Assembly (NCBI RefSeq): GCF_030010555.1
Contig: NZ_JASCQP010000005.1
Span: 142,331-206,330, forward strand
DNA: 64,000 nt
Reading direction: 5' to 3'
From: Halomonas rhizosphaerae
GTDB lineage: Bacteria > Pseudomonadota > Gammaproteobacteria > Pseudomonadales > Halomonadaceae
Part shown: piece after piece, positions 47,934-60,030 of the stretch
Layout: each line of letters starts with the position of its first letter
How positions within the stretch are numbered: the first letter of the stretch is position 1
The notes under the pieces: model-generated
What the model was told of the DNA's origin: nothing
Seen by the model: the letters and a program-made list of their open reading frames with translations, nothing else
Database searches by the model: none
Translations under genes and position numbers: made by a program

Positions 47934-48746
47934 ATGACGGACTCCCCCTTCGTGGAAGTGGAGAGCCTGCACTTCTCGCGCGGCGAGATGGACATCTTCA
48001 GCGGCGTCGACCTGGTCATCCCCCGCGGCAGGATCACGGCCATCATGGGCCCCAGCGGTACCGGCAAGACCACCCTGCTCAAGATGATCGGCGGCCAGCT
48101 GACTCCCGATGCGGGGCGGGTGCGCATCGATGGCCAGGATGTCCATGCGCTGTCGCGCAAGGCGCTGTTCGTGTTGCGCCGGCGCATGGGAATGCTGTTC
48201 CAGAGCGGGGCGCTGTTTTCCGACCTCGATGTCTACGAGAACGTGGCCTTCCCGCTGCGGGTGCATACCGACCTGCCCGAGGCGATGATCCGTGACGTGG
48301 TGCTGATGAAGCTGCAGGCCGTCGGGCTGCGCGGGGCCCGGGAGCTGATGCCCTCGGAGCTCTCCGGCGGCATGGCGCGCCGGGTGGCGCTTGCGCGCGC
48401 CATCGCCCTGGACCCGGAGCTGATCCTCTACGACGAGCCCTTCGCGGGGCAGGACCCCATCTCCATGGGCGTGCTGGTGCAGCTGATCAAGCGTCTCAAT
48501 GAGGCCCTGGGGCTGACGGCGGTGGTGGTCTCCCATGACATCAAGGAGACCCTGTCCATCGCCGACTATGTCTACGTCATCGCCGATGGCCAGGTGATGG
48601 CCCATGGCACGCCGGCGAGCCTCGACGCGGACCTCGACCCCCGGGTCAGCCAGTTCATGCATGGCGAGCCCGACGGGCCGGTGCCTTTTCATTACCCGGC
48701 GATGGATTTCCATGCCGATATCCTGGGCAGCGGGGGACCGCGATGA
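47934..48746 (+). CDS. mlaF: Phospholipid ABC transporter ATP-binding protein MlaF
   Basis: A 270-residue ATPase of the Mla system that moves phospholipids between the membranes to keep outer-membrane asymmetry. Walker [10 protein letters not shown], the [19 protein letters not shown] signature and Walker [14 protein letters not shown] are present, and the C terminus ends [13 protein letters not shown] like E. coli MlaF (269). ATG 47934 fits the family; ATG 47901, with AGGA just upstream, would add 11 residues. The stop overlaps mlaE (ATGA). Confidence 0.95.
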   Translation: MTDSPFVEVESLHFSRGEMDIFSGVDLVIPRGRITAIMGPSGTGKTTLLKMIGGQLTPDAGRVRIDGQDVHALSRKALFVLRRRMGMLFQSGALFSDLDVYENVAFPLRVHTDLPEAMIRDVVLMKLQAVGLRGARELMPSELSGGMARRVALARAIALDPELILYDEPFAGQDPISMGVLVQLIKRLNEALGLTAVVVSHDIKETLSIADYVYVIADGQVMAHGTPASLDADLDPRVSQFMHGEPDGPVPFHYPAMDFHADILGSGGPR

Positions 48747-49525
48747 TCGACCGGATCCGACACCTGGGACGGCGTGGCTGCGACCTGATGGAATCGCTGG
48801 GCCGGGCCGGGATCTTCCTCGGCCAGTCGGTGGTGGGGATGCCGTCCCGCGAGGGCCTCTACCTCTGGGTGCGGCAGATGCACTTCGTCGGCGTGATGTC
48901 GCTGGCCATCGTGCTGGTCTCGGGGCTGTTCATCGGCATGGTGCTGGCCCTGCAGGGCTACACGATTCTGGTCGACTTCGGGGCCGAGCAGGCGCTGGGG
49001 CAGATGGTGGCCCTCTCGCTGCTGCGCGAGCTGGGGCCGGTGGTGGCGGCGCTGCTGTTCGCCGGCCGCGCCGGCTCTGCCCTGACCGCCGAGATCGGCC
49101 TGATGAAGGCCACCGAGCAGCTGACCAGCATGGAGATGATCGGCGTCGATCCGCTGCGTCGCATCGTGGCCCCGCGACTCTGGGCCGGCTTCGTCGCCCT
49201 GCCGTTGCTGACCATCGGTTTCAGCGTGGTGGGCATATGGGGCGGCCAGCTGGTCGGCGTCGACTGGCTCGGCGTCTTCGAGGGCTCCTACTGGGGCAAC
49301 ATGCAGGCCAGCGTCGAGTTCATCGACGACGTGGGCAACGGCCTGATCAAGAGCCTGGTGTTCGCCCTGGTGGTGACCTGGATCGCGGTGTTCCAGGGCT
49401 ATGACCTGATCCCCACCTCGGAAGGCATCTCGCGTGCCACCACCCGGACGGTGGTCTATTCCTCTCTGGCGGTACTGGGCCTGGATTTCGTGCTCACCGC
49501 CCTGATGTTCGGAGAGCTTTCCTGA
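48743..49525 (+). CDS. mlaE: Phospholipid ABC transporter permease MlaE
   Basis: A 260-residue inner-membrane permease of the Mla complex with an N-terminal amphipathic helix and about five membrane helices. Family motifs: [39 protein letters not shown] (the cytosolic coupling region) and [16 protein letters not shown]. Its 3' end carries a 14-nt direct repeat spanning the stop codon (see repeat at 49501). Confidence 0.95.
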   Translation: MIDRIRHLGRRGCDLMESLGRAGIFLGQSVVGMPSREGLYLWVRQMHFVGVMSLAIVLVSGLFIGMVLALQGYTILVDFGAEQALGQMVALSLLRELGPVVAALLFAGRAGSALTAEIGLMKATEQLTSMEMIGVDPLRRIVAPRLWAGFVALPLLTIGFSVVGIWGGQLVGVDWLGVFEGSYWGNMQASVEFIDDVGNGLIKSLVFALVVTWIAVFQGYDLIPTSEGISRATTRTVVYSSLAVLGLDFVLTALMFGELS

Positions 49526-49534
49526 TGTTCGGAG
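49501..49534 (+). repeat. 14-nt direct repeat at the mlaE-mlaD junction
   Basis: CCTGATGTTCGGAG occurs at 49501-49514 and 49521-49534, period 20 bp. The first copy codes LMFGE in mlaE; the second contains the mlaE stop TGA and the GGAG Shine-Dalgarno-like bases 7 nt before mlaD. It looks like a slippage duplication that supplied the mlaD ribosome-binding site. Confidence 0.85.
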
Positions 49535-49541
49535 CAAACGG

Positions 49542-50006
49542 ATGAAGCGCAGCAAGACGATGGAGCTCGGGGTCGGCCTGTTCATGCTGGCCGGTATTCT
49601 GGGCCTGGTGTTCCTGGGGCTGAAGGTCAGTGGCCTGAGCCTGACCCTGCCCAGCGAGACCTTCCGACTGGAAGCCAACTTCGCCAACATCGGCGGCCTC
49701 AAGCCGCGGGCGCGGGTCACCATGGCCGGTGTCACCGTGGGGCGGGTCGAGGCCATCGAGCTGGACACCGACTGGTACGATGCGCGGGTGGTGATGGAGC
49801 TCGATGGCCAGCTGGAAGGCCAGCTGCCCGAGGACAGCACCGCCGCCATCCTCACCGCGGGTCTGCTGGGGGAGCAGTATATCGGGATCTCGGTGGGCGG
49901 GGCGCCCGAGGCCCTCGCCGACGGCGATACCCTGCGTGATACCCAATCTGCCCTGGTGCTGGAGGAACTTATCCAGCAGTTCGTGTCCAGCATGGTCAAG
50001 GAGTGA
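49542..50006 (+). CDS. mlaD: Outer-membrane lipid asymmetry protein MlaD
   Basis: A 154-residue membrane-anchored MCE protein: an N-terminal helix (about residues 8-28) and a single MCE domain (about 38-115: NIGGLKPRARVTMAGVTVGRVE). It forms the hexameric ring through which lipids pass between MlaFEB and MlaC. SD CGGAG lies in the second copy of the junction repeat; the stop overlaps a possible GTG start of mlaC. Confidence 0.95.
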   Translation: MKRSKTMELGVGLFMLAGILGLVFLGLKVSGLSLTLPSETFRLEANFANIGGLKPRARVTMAGVTVGRVEAIELDTDWYDARVVMELDGQLEGQLPEDSTAAILTAGLLGEQYIGISVGGAPEALADGDTLRDTQSALVLEELIQQFVSSMVKE

Positions 50007-50011
50007 ACGAG

Positions 50012-50662
50012 ATGAAGATATTGAACCTTCGCGTGCTTTTCGCCGGGCTCGGCCTGCTGCTGATGGCGCTGCCGCTGATGGCTGCCGAGCCCGACCAGCG
50101 TCCCGAGCAGATGATCCGCGCCAGCATCGACGAGCTGATGACACGCATCGAGGGGCGCGAGGACTACTTCGCCGACAACCTCGGCGAGCTCGAGGCGATC
50201 GTCGACGACAGCCTCGAGGACGTGGCCGACTTCCGCTACATCGGGGCCAGCGTGATGGGGCGCTACTTCGGTAACGCCACGCCGCAGCAGCGGTCCCGCT
50301 TCGTCGATACCTTTCGCAAGACGTTGATCGATACCTACACCAAGGGGCTGGTCACCTTCGACTATCGCGAGATCCGGGTGCTCGACAACCAGCAGGCCTC
50401 GCGCTACGAGGACCAGGCCAGCGTGGCCATGGAGGTGGTGGCCAACGACGGCACCGTCTATCCCGTCAGCTATTCGCTGCGCCTCTCCGGGGACCAGTGG
50501 AAGGTGGTCAATGTGATCGTCAACGGCATCAACCTGGGGCTGACCTTCCGTAACCAGTTCGACCAGGCGATGCGCGACCACAATCGCGACTACGATGCGG
50601 TCATCGACGGCTGGTCGCCCGAACTCGCCGTCGAGGAGTTGGAGGAGGGCGGCGACGCATGA
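50012..50662 (+). CDS. mlaC: Periplasmic phospholipid-binding protein MlaC
   Basis: A 216-residue periplasmic lipid shuttle between MlaD and the outer-membrane MlaA. Signal peptide: residues about 1-23 (LFAGLGLLLMALPLMAAEP). Core features are MGRYFGNATPQQRSRFVDTFR and VSYSLRLSGDQWKVVNVIVNG. ATG 50012 with GGAG 8 nt upstream is preferred to an in-frame GTG at 50003 that overlaps the mlaD stop. The stop overlaps mlaB. Confidence 0.94.
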   Translation: MKILNLRVLFAGLGLLLMALPLMAAEPDQRPEQMIRASIDELMTRIEGREDYFADNLGELEAIVDDSLEDVADFRYIGASVMGRYFGNATPQQRSRFVDTFRKTLIDTYTKGLVTFDYREIRVLDNQQASRYEDQASVAMEVVANDGTVYPVSYSLRLSGDQWKVVNVIVNGINLGLTFRNQFDQAMRDHNRDYDAVIDGWSPELAVEELEEGGDA

Positions 50663-50997
50663 GCGTGCTGCTGGAGCAGCGCAGTTCCTGCCTGGCCTCC
50701 GTCGACGGCGGGCTGGCGGTGACCGGTGAGGTCGGCTTCGAGGTGGCCTCGGCGATGGCCGAGGCCGGCAGTGCCTGGCTGGCCGACCGGCCGGCCGGCA
50801 GCGAGGTGGTCTTCGACCTGAGCGGCGTCGGCCGGGTCAGCAGCGCCGCGCTCAGCGTGCTGCTGGAGTGGACCCGCCAGGCCCGCGATGCCGGTGTCGA
50901 GGTGGCCGCCGTGCGGCTCTCGGCCCCCCTCGAACGCCTGACCCGGGTCGCCGGGCTCGACACCCTGTTGCCCCTCGCCGAGCCGGTCGCCGCCTGA
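50659..50997 (+). CDS. mlaB: STAS-domain protein MlaB
   Basis: A 112-residue STAS-fold protein that binds and stabilises MlaF. The stretch VVFDLSGVGRVSSAALSVLLEW contains the Ser/Thr position conserved in STAS proteins. It starts with an ATGA overlap on mlaC and ends the mlaFEDCB operon. Small STAS proteins are weakly conserved; position makes the call firm. Confidence 0.88.
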   Translation: MSVLLEQRSSCLASVDGGLAVTGEVGFEVASAMAEAGSAWLADRPAGSEVVFDLSGVGRVSSAALSVLLEWTRQARDAGVEVAAVRLSAPLERLTRVAGLDTLLPLAEPVAA

Positions 50998-51134
50998 GCC
51001 GGCCTCCCTCCCCATCGCCAAGCGCGGTGCTTTTCTTTACCATGTCGTGCCATGAGATCCCCGCTGCCGGGGCCACGTCGTGGACCCGGCAGCGTGTCCC
51101 CGACGAATCGACGAACCACAGGAGTGCCGGTGCC

Positions 51135-52665
<1,531 letters not shown>

Positions 52666-52685
52666 GTCGACCAACAGGCGAGACC

Positions 52686-53348
52686 ATGAGCAAGCAACTG
52701 ATTCTGGCCCTCTCCAAGGGCCGCATTCTCGACGAGACCCTGCCGCTGCTGGCCGATGCCGGCATCGCCCCGGTGGAGGACCTGGGCAAGAGCCGCAAGC
52801 TGCTGTTCGATACCAACCTGCCGGACGTCAAGCTGGTGGTGATCCGGGCCACGGACGTGCCGACCTATGTGCAGCTCGGGGCGGCGGATCTCGGCGTGGC
52901 CGGCAAGGACGTGCTGCTCGAGCACGGCGTCGAGGGTCTCTATGAGCCCCTCGACCTGGAGATCGCCCGCTGCAGGCTGATGACCGCCGGCATCACCGGG
53001 GCCGAGCCGGCCCGGGCCCGGCGGCGGGTGGCCACCAAGTTCGTCAACGTGGCGCGCCGCTACTACGCCGAGCAGGGGATCCAGGCCGAGGTGATCAAGC
53101 TCTACGGTGCCATGGAACTGGCCCCGCTGATGAACCTTGCCGACGAGATCGTCGACATCGTCGATACCGGCAACACCCTGCGGGCCAACGGCATGGAGCC
53201 GCGGGAGCTGATCGCCCCGATCAGCACCCGGCTGGTGGTCAACAAGGCGGCCATGACCATGAAGCACGACCGCCTGAAACCGCTCATCGCGCGCCTGCGC
53301 GAGGCGGTGGCCGTGCGTCGCGATAGCCTCGCCGTGTCGGCCCCATAG
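52686..53348 (+). CDS. hisG: ATP phosphoribosyltransferase, short form
   Basis: A 220-residue HisG(S), first enzyme of histidine synthesis. It has [18 protein letters not shown] at the N terminus and the PRPP loop [17 protein letters not shown]. It lacks the C-terminal ACT-like regulatory domain of long HisG (about 300 residues), so it should need a HisZ partner encoded elsewhere. Start ATG 52686 is preceded by CAGGCGAGA. hisD follows after 79 nt. Confidence 0.96.
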   Translation: MSKQLILALSKGRILDETLPLLADAGIAPVEDLGKSRKLLFDTNLPDVKLVVIRATDVPTYVQLGAADLGVAGKDVLLEHGVEGLYEPLDLEIARCRLMTAGITGAEPARARRRVATKFVNVARRYYAEQGIQAEVIKLYGAMELAPLMNLADEIVDIVDTGNTLRANGMEPRELIAPISTRLVVNKAAMTMKHDRLKPLIARLREAVAVRRDSLAVSAP

Positions 53349-53427
53349 CCAGGCCTGCCTTGCCCGCGGCCAGGCGCCGCGGCAGTCTCACAGACGACGA
53401 ATCCCGTTTCGAGAGGAAGCCACTGCC

Positions 53428-54750
53428 ATGAGCCAAACCCCCACCGACGGCGTCGACATCGCGCGGCTGTCCACCTCGCAGGCCGACTTCGATCGCCACC
53501 TGGCCGACCTGCTGGCCTGGGAGGGGGTCTCCGATGCCGCGGTCCAGCAGCGCGTCGACGAGATCCTCGTTGCCGTCAAGGCCCGGGGCGATGCCGCGCT
53601 GGTCGAGTACTCGAACCGCTTCGACCGGCTCGCCGTGACGTCCATGGCCGAGCTGACCCTGAGCGAGGGACGGCTGCGCCAGGCCTTCGAGGGTCTGCCG
53701 GCGGAGCAGCGCGAGGCCCTGTCGAGCGCCGCCGAGCGCATCCGCGCCTATCACGAGCGCCAGAAACCGGCCTCCTGGCACTACACCGAGGCCGACGGTA
53801 CCGTGCTGGGCCAGCAGGTCACGCCCCTGGATCGCGCGGGCATCTACGTGCCGGGTGGCAAGGCGGCCTATCCCTCCTCGGTGCTGATGAACGCCATTCC
53901 CGCCCATGTGGCCGGCGTGCGCGAGATCGTCATGGTGGTGCCGACCCCCGATGGCATCCTCAACGAGCTGGTACTGGCCGCCGCCTACCTCGCCGGCGTC
54001 GACCATGTCTTCACCATCGGCGGTGCCCAGGCGGTGGCGGCCCTGGCCTTCGGCACCGAGACGGTGCCACGGGTGGACAAGGTCGTCGGTCCGGGGAACA
54101 TCTACGTGGCCACCGCCAAGCGGGCGGTGTTCGGCCAGGTGGGGATCGACATGATCGCCGGTCCCTCGGAGATCCTGGTGGTCTCGGACGGCGGAACCGA
54201 CCCGGACTGGCTGGCCATGGACCTCTTCTCCCAGGCTGAGCACGACGAGGATGCCCAGGCGGTGCTGGTGAGTTGGGACCTCGCGCACCTGCAGGCGGTG
54301 GAGGCGTCGATTGCGCGGCTGCTGCCGACCCTGGAGCGTGCCCCCATCGTGCGCGAGTCGCTGGCCCGTCGCGGCGCACTGATCCACTGCCGGGATCGTG
54401 ACGAGGCGGTAGGGCTGATCAATCGCATCGCCCCTGAGCACCTGGAGCTCTCGGTGGCCAATCCCGAGGGCTGGCTGCCCCAGGTGCGCCATGCCGGGGC
54501 CATCTTCATGGGACGCTATACCGCCGAGGCGCTGGGTGACTACTGCGCCGGCCCCAACCACGTGCTGCCCACCTCGGGGACGGCGCGCTTCTCCTCGCCG
54601 CTGGGGGTCTACGACTTCCAGAAGCGCTCCTCGATCATCCACTGCTCGGCGGAAGGCGCCGGGGAACTCGGCAAGATCGCCTCCACGTTGGCGCGAGGCG
54701 AGTCGCTCACCGCCCACGCCCGCTCGGCCGAGTATCGCCTCAAGGCGTGA
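53428..54750 (+). CDS. hisD: Histidinol dehydrogenase
   Basis: A 440-residue Zn-dependent enzyme oxidising histidinol to histidine in two NAD steps. Family signature [15 protein letters not shown], the region [14 protein letters not shown] (metal and catalytic residues) and APEHLEL are present. SD AGAGGAAG precedes ATG 53428. In many gammaproteobacteria hisC follows; here the next gene is a convergent protease, so hisC must be elsewhere. Confidence 0.97.
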   Translation: MSQTPTDGVDIARLSTSQADFDRHLADLLAWEGVSDAAVQQRVDEILVAVKARGDAALVEYSNRFDRLAVTSMAELTLSEGRLRQAFEGLPAEQREALSSAAERIRAYHERQKPASWHYTEADGTVLGQQVTPLDRAGIYVPGGKAAYPSSVLMNAIPAHVAGVREIVMVVPTPDGILNELVLAAAYLAGVDHVFTIGGAQAVAALAFGTETVPRVDKVVGPGNIYVATAKRAVFGQVGIDMIAGPSEILVVSDGGTDPDWLAMDLFSQAEHDEDAQAVLVSWDLAHLQAVEASIARLLPTLERAPIVRESLARRGALIHCRDRDEAVGLINRIAPEHLELSVANPEGWLPQVRHAGAIFMGRYTAEALGDYCAGPNHVLPTSGTARFSSPLGVYDFQKRSSIIHCSAEGAGELGKIASTLARGESLTAHARSAEYRLKA

Positions 54751-54794
54751 CGCCCCGGTGAGCGGGGTGATGCATGGCATGCCGCATGACAGCA

Positions 54795-54822
54795 GAGGGC
54801 CCCGCCGACCGGCGGGGCCCTC
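54795..54822. terminator. Hairpin between convergent hisD and degS-like genes
   Basis: GAGGGCCCCGCC (54795-54806) and GGCGGGGCCCTC (54811-54822) form a perfect 12-bp stem with loop GACC. T-runs are lacking on both sides, but the placement 45 nt after hisD and just past the protease stop suggests a shared transcription end. Confidence 0.7.
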
Positions 54823-54835
54823 GTCGTCGGGGGCG

Positions 54836-56053
<1,218 letters not shown>

Positions 56054-56156
56054 GCAGCGGGGGTCCTTGTCGGCGGTGCCTGGTCGCGGGGTATCCTCCC
56101 GCTGGTTACACTGTGCGGATTGTAACATTGCCAACGCGACCGCGCCCGGAGGCTGC

Positions 56157-56918
56157 ATGACGAATCGTGACGACCTGGTCGCCACCTGCGACCGACTGCT
56201 GCAACCCGAATGCTTCAGGGACTACACCGTGAACGGCCTGCAGGTGGCCGGCAGCGAGCGTGTCACCCGGGTCATGACCGGGGTGACCGCCTGCCAGGCG
56301 CTGCTCGACGAGGCCGTGGCCTGGCAGGCCGACCTCGTGCTGGTGCATCACGGCTACTTCTGGAAGAACGAGCCGGTCACCATCACCGGCATCAAGCGCC
56401 GGCGCCTGGCGACGCTGCTGGCCCACGACATCAACCTGCTGGCCTATCACCTGCCGCTGGATGCCCACCCCGAGCTCGGCAACAACGCCGAGCTCGGCCG
56501 GCGGCTGGGCTTTGCCGTCACGGGCTGTGCCGATGGCGAACTCGGCGAGGGGCTGGTGTGGGTGGGCGAGCCCCGGCCGGGCCTCGACGCCGCAGGCCTG
56601 GCCCGCGACGTCGAGGCGTGCCTGGGGCGCGAGCCGCTGCTGATCGAGGCGCCGGGGGGCGGCGAGATCCGCCGTGTCGCCTGGTGCACCGGCGGGGCCC
56701 AGGACATGATCGCCGGCGCCCGGGAGGCCGGGGCCGATGCCTTCATCTCGGGCGAGATCTCCGAACGCACCACCCACCTGGCCCGCGAGATGGGCATCCA
56801 CTACCTGGCCGCGGGTCACCACGCCACCGAGCGCTACGGGGTCCAGGCCCTGGGCGAGCGGCTCGCGGCCGAGTTCGGTCTCGAGCATCGCTTCGTCGAC
56901 ATCGACAACCCCGCCTGA
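56157..56918 (+). CDS. NIF3-like dinuclear metal-binding protein
   Basis: A 253-residue YbgI/NIF3 family protein. Metal-ligand segments are visible: VLVHHGYFW (His pair), YHLPLDAH, and the C-terminal GHHATER with the following Glu. E. coli YbgI forms hexameric rings with a dinuclear site; suggested roles include GTP cyclohydrolase I type 2 activity, but function is not settled. SD CCGGAGG precedes ATG 56157. It is divergent from the DegS-like gene. Confidence 0.9.
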   Translation: MTNRDDLVATCDRLLQPECFRDYTVNGLQVAGSERVTRVMTGVTACQALLDEAVAWQADLVLVHHGYFWKNEPVTITGIKRRRLATLLAHDINLLAYHLPLDAHPELGNNAELGRRLGFAVTGCADGELGEGLVWVGEPRPGLDAAGLARDVEACLGREPLLIEAPGGGEIRRVAWCTGGAQDMIAGAREAGADAFISGEISERTTHLAREMGIHYLAAGHHATERYGVQALGERLAAEFGLEHRFVDIDNPA

Positions 56919-56969
56919 GCGCCAGGCATGTGCCGCGCCGCGGCACATGCAGCGGGGCGCGGGAGGGGG

Positions 56970-57425
56970 TCAGTAGCGCGGCGGCTGGGGGGTGGCGGCC
57001 TCCTCGCCGTTCTTGAGGCCGAAGTCCTCCGAGAGGGTGCCGCGGTTGCCGTCGGCGTAATCCCGGGGCACGGCGGGTTCCGTCGTGGTCTTGGTCGGGG
57101 TCGCGGTGGGGGCAGGCGCGACGGCGTCCAGGGCCTGGCGGCGCAGCGAGCGGGCGCCCAGGCGGTCTCTGGCCTCTTCGGCTTCCTGCTCGAGGCCCTG
57201 GCTTTCGCGGTGCAGGCTCTCGGCGAGCCGGGCGATACGTTCGAGGCTGTCGCCCATGCCATCCTTGAGTTCCGCCAGCTCCCGCTCGCGCTCGGCGAGA
57301 CGCTGGCGCAGGCGCTGGGTGTTGCCGGCGCTGGCATTGAGCAGGTGGTAGCCCAGTGCCCCGATACCGATGCCGGCCAGCAGGCAGGCGATGGCCAGCA
57401 CCCAGTTGATGTTGGTCTCGTCCAC
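56970..57425 (-). CDS. zapG: Cell division protein ZapG (YhcB, DUF1043)
   Basis: A 151-residue inner-membrane protein with an N-terminal helix (INWVLAIACLLAGIGIGALGY, about residues 5-26) and a long coiled coil (about 35-90), then a Pro/Thr-rich tail. YhcB/ZapG links division and envelope growth. Homology begins at VDETNINWVL, so the start is taken as GTG 57425, with GGGAGAAA upstream; an ATG at 57458 has no SD. It is divergent from zapE, as in other gammaproteobacteria. Confidence 0.88.
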   Translation of the reverse strand: MDETNINWVLAIACLLAGIGIGALGYHLLNASAGNTQRLRQRLAERERELAELKDGMGDSLERIARLAESLHRESQGLEQEAEEARDRLGARSLRRQALDAVAPAPTATPTKTTTEPAVPRDYADGNRGTLSEDFGLKNGEEAATPQPPRY

Positions 57426-57626
57426 GTTGTGCTTTCTCCCTGGAGCGTTGGGCGACATGCCGCGCGAGCCGCGGGGGTCATCATCCGGCCGGATGAGATC
57501 CGGGTGCCCATTATAGGGGTGACGCAGTGCGCCGGGTCAACGCGGTGGCCGGCGATGCCAAGTGGGGTCGGGATGCGTATAATGCCTCTCCGCGAACGTC
57601 CCGAGTACAGGCCCTCAGGAATCCCC

Positions 57627-58817
57627 ATGAGCGAGACGCACCCCCCTACGGCTTCCCGCGACGCCCGGCACCCCGAGACGCCGATGACCCGCTACCGGGC
57701 GGATCTCGAGCGCAACGGCTTCCAGCCCGACGCCGCCCAGCTGCAGGCGGTGAAGCACCTGCAGCGTCTCTACGACGAGCTGGTGGCCACGCCGCCCTCC
57801 CGGGTGGTGCCGCCGAAGCGCGGTGGCGGGCTCAAGTCGCGGGTGGCCGGCCTGTTCGGCCGGCGCGAGCACGAGGCGTCACCCGAGCCGGCACTGCCCG
57901 CGATCCACGGGCTCTACTTCTGGGGTGGGGTGGGGCGCGGCAAGACCTACCTCATGGATACCTTCTTCGAGACGCTGCCCTTTCCCGAGAAGATGCGCAC
58001 CCACTTCCACCGCTTCATGCAGCGGGTGCACAACGAGCTGGAGCACTACAAGGGCGAGCGAAACCCGCTGACGCTGATCGCCGCCAAGTTCGCCGCCGAG
58101 GCTCGGGTGATCTGCTTCGACGAGTTCTTCGTCAAGGACATCACCGATGCCATGATCCTGGCTAACCTGCTCGAGTCGCTCTTCGCGCACGGCGTAGTGC
58201 TGGTGGCGACCTCGAACATCGTCCCGGGGGAGCTCTACAAGGAGGGCCTGCAGCGGGCTCGCTTCCTGCCGGCCATCGAGCTGCTCGAGCGTCACTGCGA
58301 GGTGGTCAACGTGGACTCGGGGATCGACTACCGGCTGCGCGCCCTGGAGCGCGCCGAGATCTTCCATGCCCCGCTGGACGACGAGGCCGAGGCCGAGCTG
58401 GCCCGCAGCTTCCGCGAGATCGCCGGCCACGAGGGTGAGGAGGGGGCGCCGATCGAGATCAACCGCCGGGTGCTTCATGCCCGCCGGCTGCATGACGACG
58501 TGGTGTGGTTCGAGTTCACCGAGCTGTGCGACGGGCCGCGCAGCCAGAACGACTACATCGAGCTGGCCCGCGAGTTCCACAGCGTGCTGGTCTCCAACGT
58601 GACCCGCATGAGTGGGTCGACAGATGATCAAGCCAGACGCTTCATCAACATGGTCGACGAGTTCTACGACCGGGGCGTCAAGCTGCTGATGTCCGCCGAG
58701 GTGCCGGCCGAGCAGCTCTACCGCGGTGGGCGCCTGGAGTTCGAGTTCCAGCGCACCCTGTCGCGGCTGCAGGAGATGCAGTCCCACGACTACCTGGCGC
58801 TGCCCCACAAGCCATGA
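57627..58817 (+). CDS. zapE: Cell division protein ZapE (AFG1-like ATPase)
   Basis: A 396-residue AAA-type ATPase that destabilises FtsZ polymers and acts in division under stress. Walker A is GGVGRGKT (residues 100-107), Walker B VICFDEFFVKD, with sensor-like VATSNIVP and YKEGLQRARFLPAI. The start ATG 57627 follows CAGGAAT; an internal Met20 (MTRYRADLERNGF) fits the family N terminus and is an alternative. It precedes rplM, the conserved arrangement. Confidence 0.95.
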   Translation: MSETHPPTASRDARHPETPMTRYRADLERNGFQPDAAQLQAVKHLQRLYDELVATPPSRVVPPKRGGGLKSRVAGLFGRREHEASPEPALPAIHGLYFWGGVGRGKTYLMDTFFETLPFPEKMRTHFHRFMQRVHNELEHYKGERNPLTLIAAKFAAEARVICFDEFFVKDITDAMILANLLESLFAHGVVLVATSNIVPGELYKEGLQRARFLPAIELLERHCEVVNVDSGIDYRLRALERAEIFHAPLDDEAEAELARSFREIAGHEGEEGAPIEINRRVLHARRLHDDVVWFEFTELCDGPRSQNDYIELAREFHSVLVSNVTRMSGSTDDQARRFINMVDEFYDRGVKLLMSAEVPAEQLYRGGRLEFEFQRTLSRLQEMQSHDYLALPHKP

Positions 58818-58824
58818 AGGCGAT

Positions 58825-58863
58825 GCTGCCCCCTTTTCCTGAGGGGGCAGGCTCGTGTAGAAT
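58825..58863 (+). promoter_or_regulatory. zapE 3' hairpin overlapping a candidate rplM promoter
   Basis: CTGCCCCC (58826-58833) and GGGGGCAG (58843-58850) form a hairpin just after zapE. TAGAAT (58858-58863) is a good -10, with TTTCCT (58835-58840) as a weak -35 at 17 bp, lying inside the hairpin loop. A GC-rich discriminator (GCGCGCTCG) follows, as in stringently controlled ribosomal-protein promoters. Confidence 0.5.
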
Positions 58864-58978
58864 GCGCGCTCGCTCGACTGTTGCCGCACCTCCGGGAGCA
58901 GGCAACCAAGAAGAATAGGGATGGTTCCATGCCGGACGCCCGGCGGCAGAACCCAATACATCAAATGGTGATTCATCC

Positions 58979-59407
58979 ATGAAGACGTTCACTGCCAAAC
59001 CGCAGTCAGTCCAGCGCGACTGGTTCGTCGTCGACGCTGCGGACAAGACGCTCGGCCGCCTGGCCACCGAGATCGCTCGCCGCCTGCGCGGCAAGCACAA
59101 GCCGGAATACACCCCGCATGTGGATACCGGCGACTACATCGTCGTGATCAATGCCGAGAAGGTCCATGTCACCGGCAACAAGGCCAGCGCCAAGACCTAC
59201 TACCGCCATACCGGCTATCCGGGTGGCCTGCGCTCCATGAATTTCGAGAAGATGATCGCCCACGCACCGGAGCGTGTCATCGAGTCCGCCGTCAAGGGCA
59301 TGCTGCCGAAGGGTCCCCTGGGTCGTGCCATGTACTCGAAGCTCAAGGTCTACGCCGGCACCGAGCATCCGCACGCTGCCCAGCAGCCGCAAGAACTGAA
59401 CCTCTGA
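58979..59407 (+). CDS. rplM: 50S ribosomal protein L13
   Basis: A 142-residue L13, the same length as in E. coli, with [32 protein letters not shown] and the C-terminal [13 protein letters not shown]. It is an early assembly protein of the large subunit and probably autoregulates the operon through its leader (about 115 nt from the predicted promoter to ATG). rpsI follows after 13 nt. Confidence 0.98.
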   Translation: MKTFTAKPQSVQRDWFVVDAADKTLGRLATEIARRLRGKHKPEYTPHVDTGDYIVVINAEKVHVTGNKASAKTYYRHTGYPGGLRSMNFEKMIAHAPERVIESAVKGMLPKGPLGRAMYSKLKVYAGTEHPHAAQQPQELNL

Positions 59408-59420
59408 GGGAGTCTTCGCC

Positions 59421-59810
59421 ATGACACAGCAGTATTACGGTACCGGGCGCCGCAAGACCTCTACCGCCCGCGTCTTCCTGAAGCCGGGCACCGGCAAGAT
59501 CACCGTCAACAGCCGTGAGCTGGACCAGTACTTCGGCCGCGTCACCGGTCGCATGGTGGTTCGCCAGCCGCTGGAGCTGACCGACACCCTCGGCCAGTTC
59601 GACGTCTACGTCACCGTCAAGGGTGGCGGTGGTTCGGCCCAGGCCGGCGCCATCCGTCACGGCATCACCCGGGCCCTGATGGACTACAACGAGGACTTCC
59701 GCGGCCAGCTGCGCGAAGCGGGCTACGTCACCCGTGACGCCCGTCAGGTCGAGCGCAAGAAGGTCGGCCTGCGCAAGGCGCGTCGCCGCCCGCAGTTCTC
59801 CAAGCGCTGA
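59421..59810 (+). CDS. rpsI: 30S ribosomal protein S9
   Basis: A 129-residue S9: [19 protein letters not shown] at the N terminus, [17 protein letters not shown] in the centre and the conserved C-terminal tail RRRPQFSKR, whose last Arg reaches the P-site tRNA. It is co-transcribed with rplM and followed by a strong terminator. Confidence 0.98.
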   Translation: MTQQYYGTGRRKTSTARVFLKPGTGKITVNSRELDQYFGRVTGRMVVRQPLELTDTLGQFDVYVTVKGGGGSAQAGAIRHGITRALMDYNEDFRGQLREAGYVTRDARQVERKKVGLRKARRRPQFSKR

Positions 59811-59831
59811 TACGCCTCGTATTGCCGCACG

Positions 59832-59867
59832 AAAACGCCCAGGTCCAGTGACCTGGGCGTTTTTTGT
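59832..59867 (+). terminator. Intrinsic terminator of rplM-rpsI
   Basis: AAAACGCCCAGGT (59832-59844) and ACCTGGGCGTTTT (59851-59863) form a 13-bp stem with loop CCAGTG, followed by a T-run; the A-tract on the left makes it usable on both strands. Confidence 0.95.
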
Positions 59868-59919
59868 TCTGGATCAAGAATTTGTCGTCAGGTTTCCCGC
59901 TTGCTCAGGGAACCTTTCC

Positions 59920-59948
59920 TTGTGCGGGGCGACACGATTTTTTACCAT
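59920..59948 (+). promoter_or_regulatory. Candidate petABC promoter
   Basis: TTGTGC (59920-59925) and TACCAT (59943-59948) are 17 bp apart in an AT-richer stretch between the rpsI terminator and petA, about 80 nt before the start codon. Confidence 0.4.
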
Positions 59949-60030
59949 AGACTGCATTTGGTATCCGTGGTCGCGGGGGATTCACTGCCCGTGATGGAAC
60001 AACGGGTAAGCTGATGGGAGAAACCTGAAA

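Noticed and set aside
48692..50581. A 629-codon minus-strand frame across mlaE-mlaC
   Set aside because: The plus strand carries the coherent mlaFEDCB operon with overlapping starts and stops; the antisense product has no family features.
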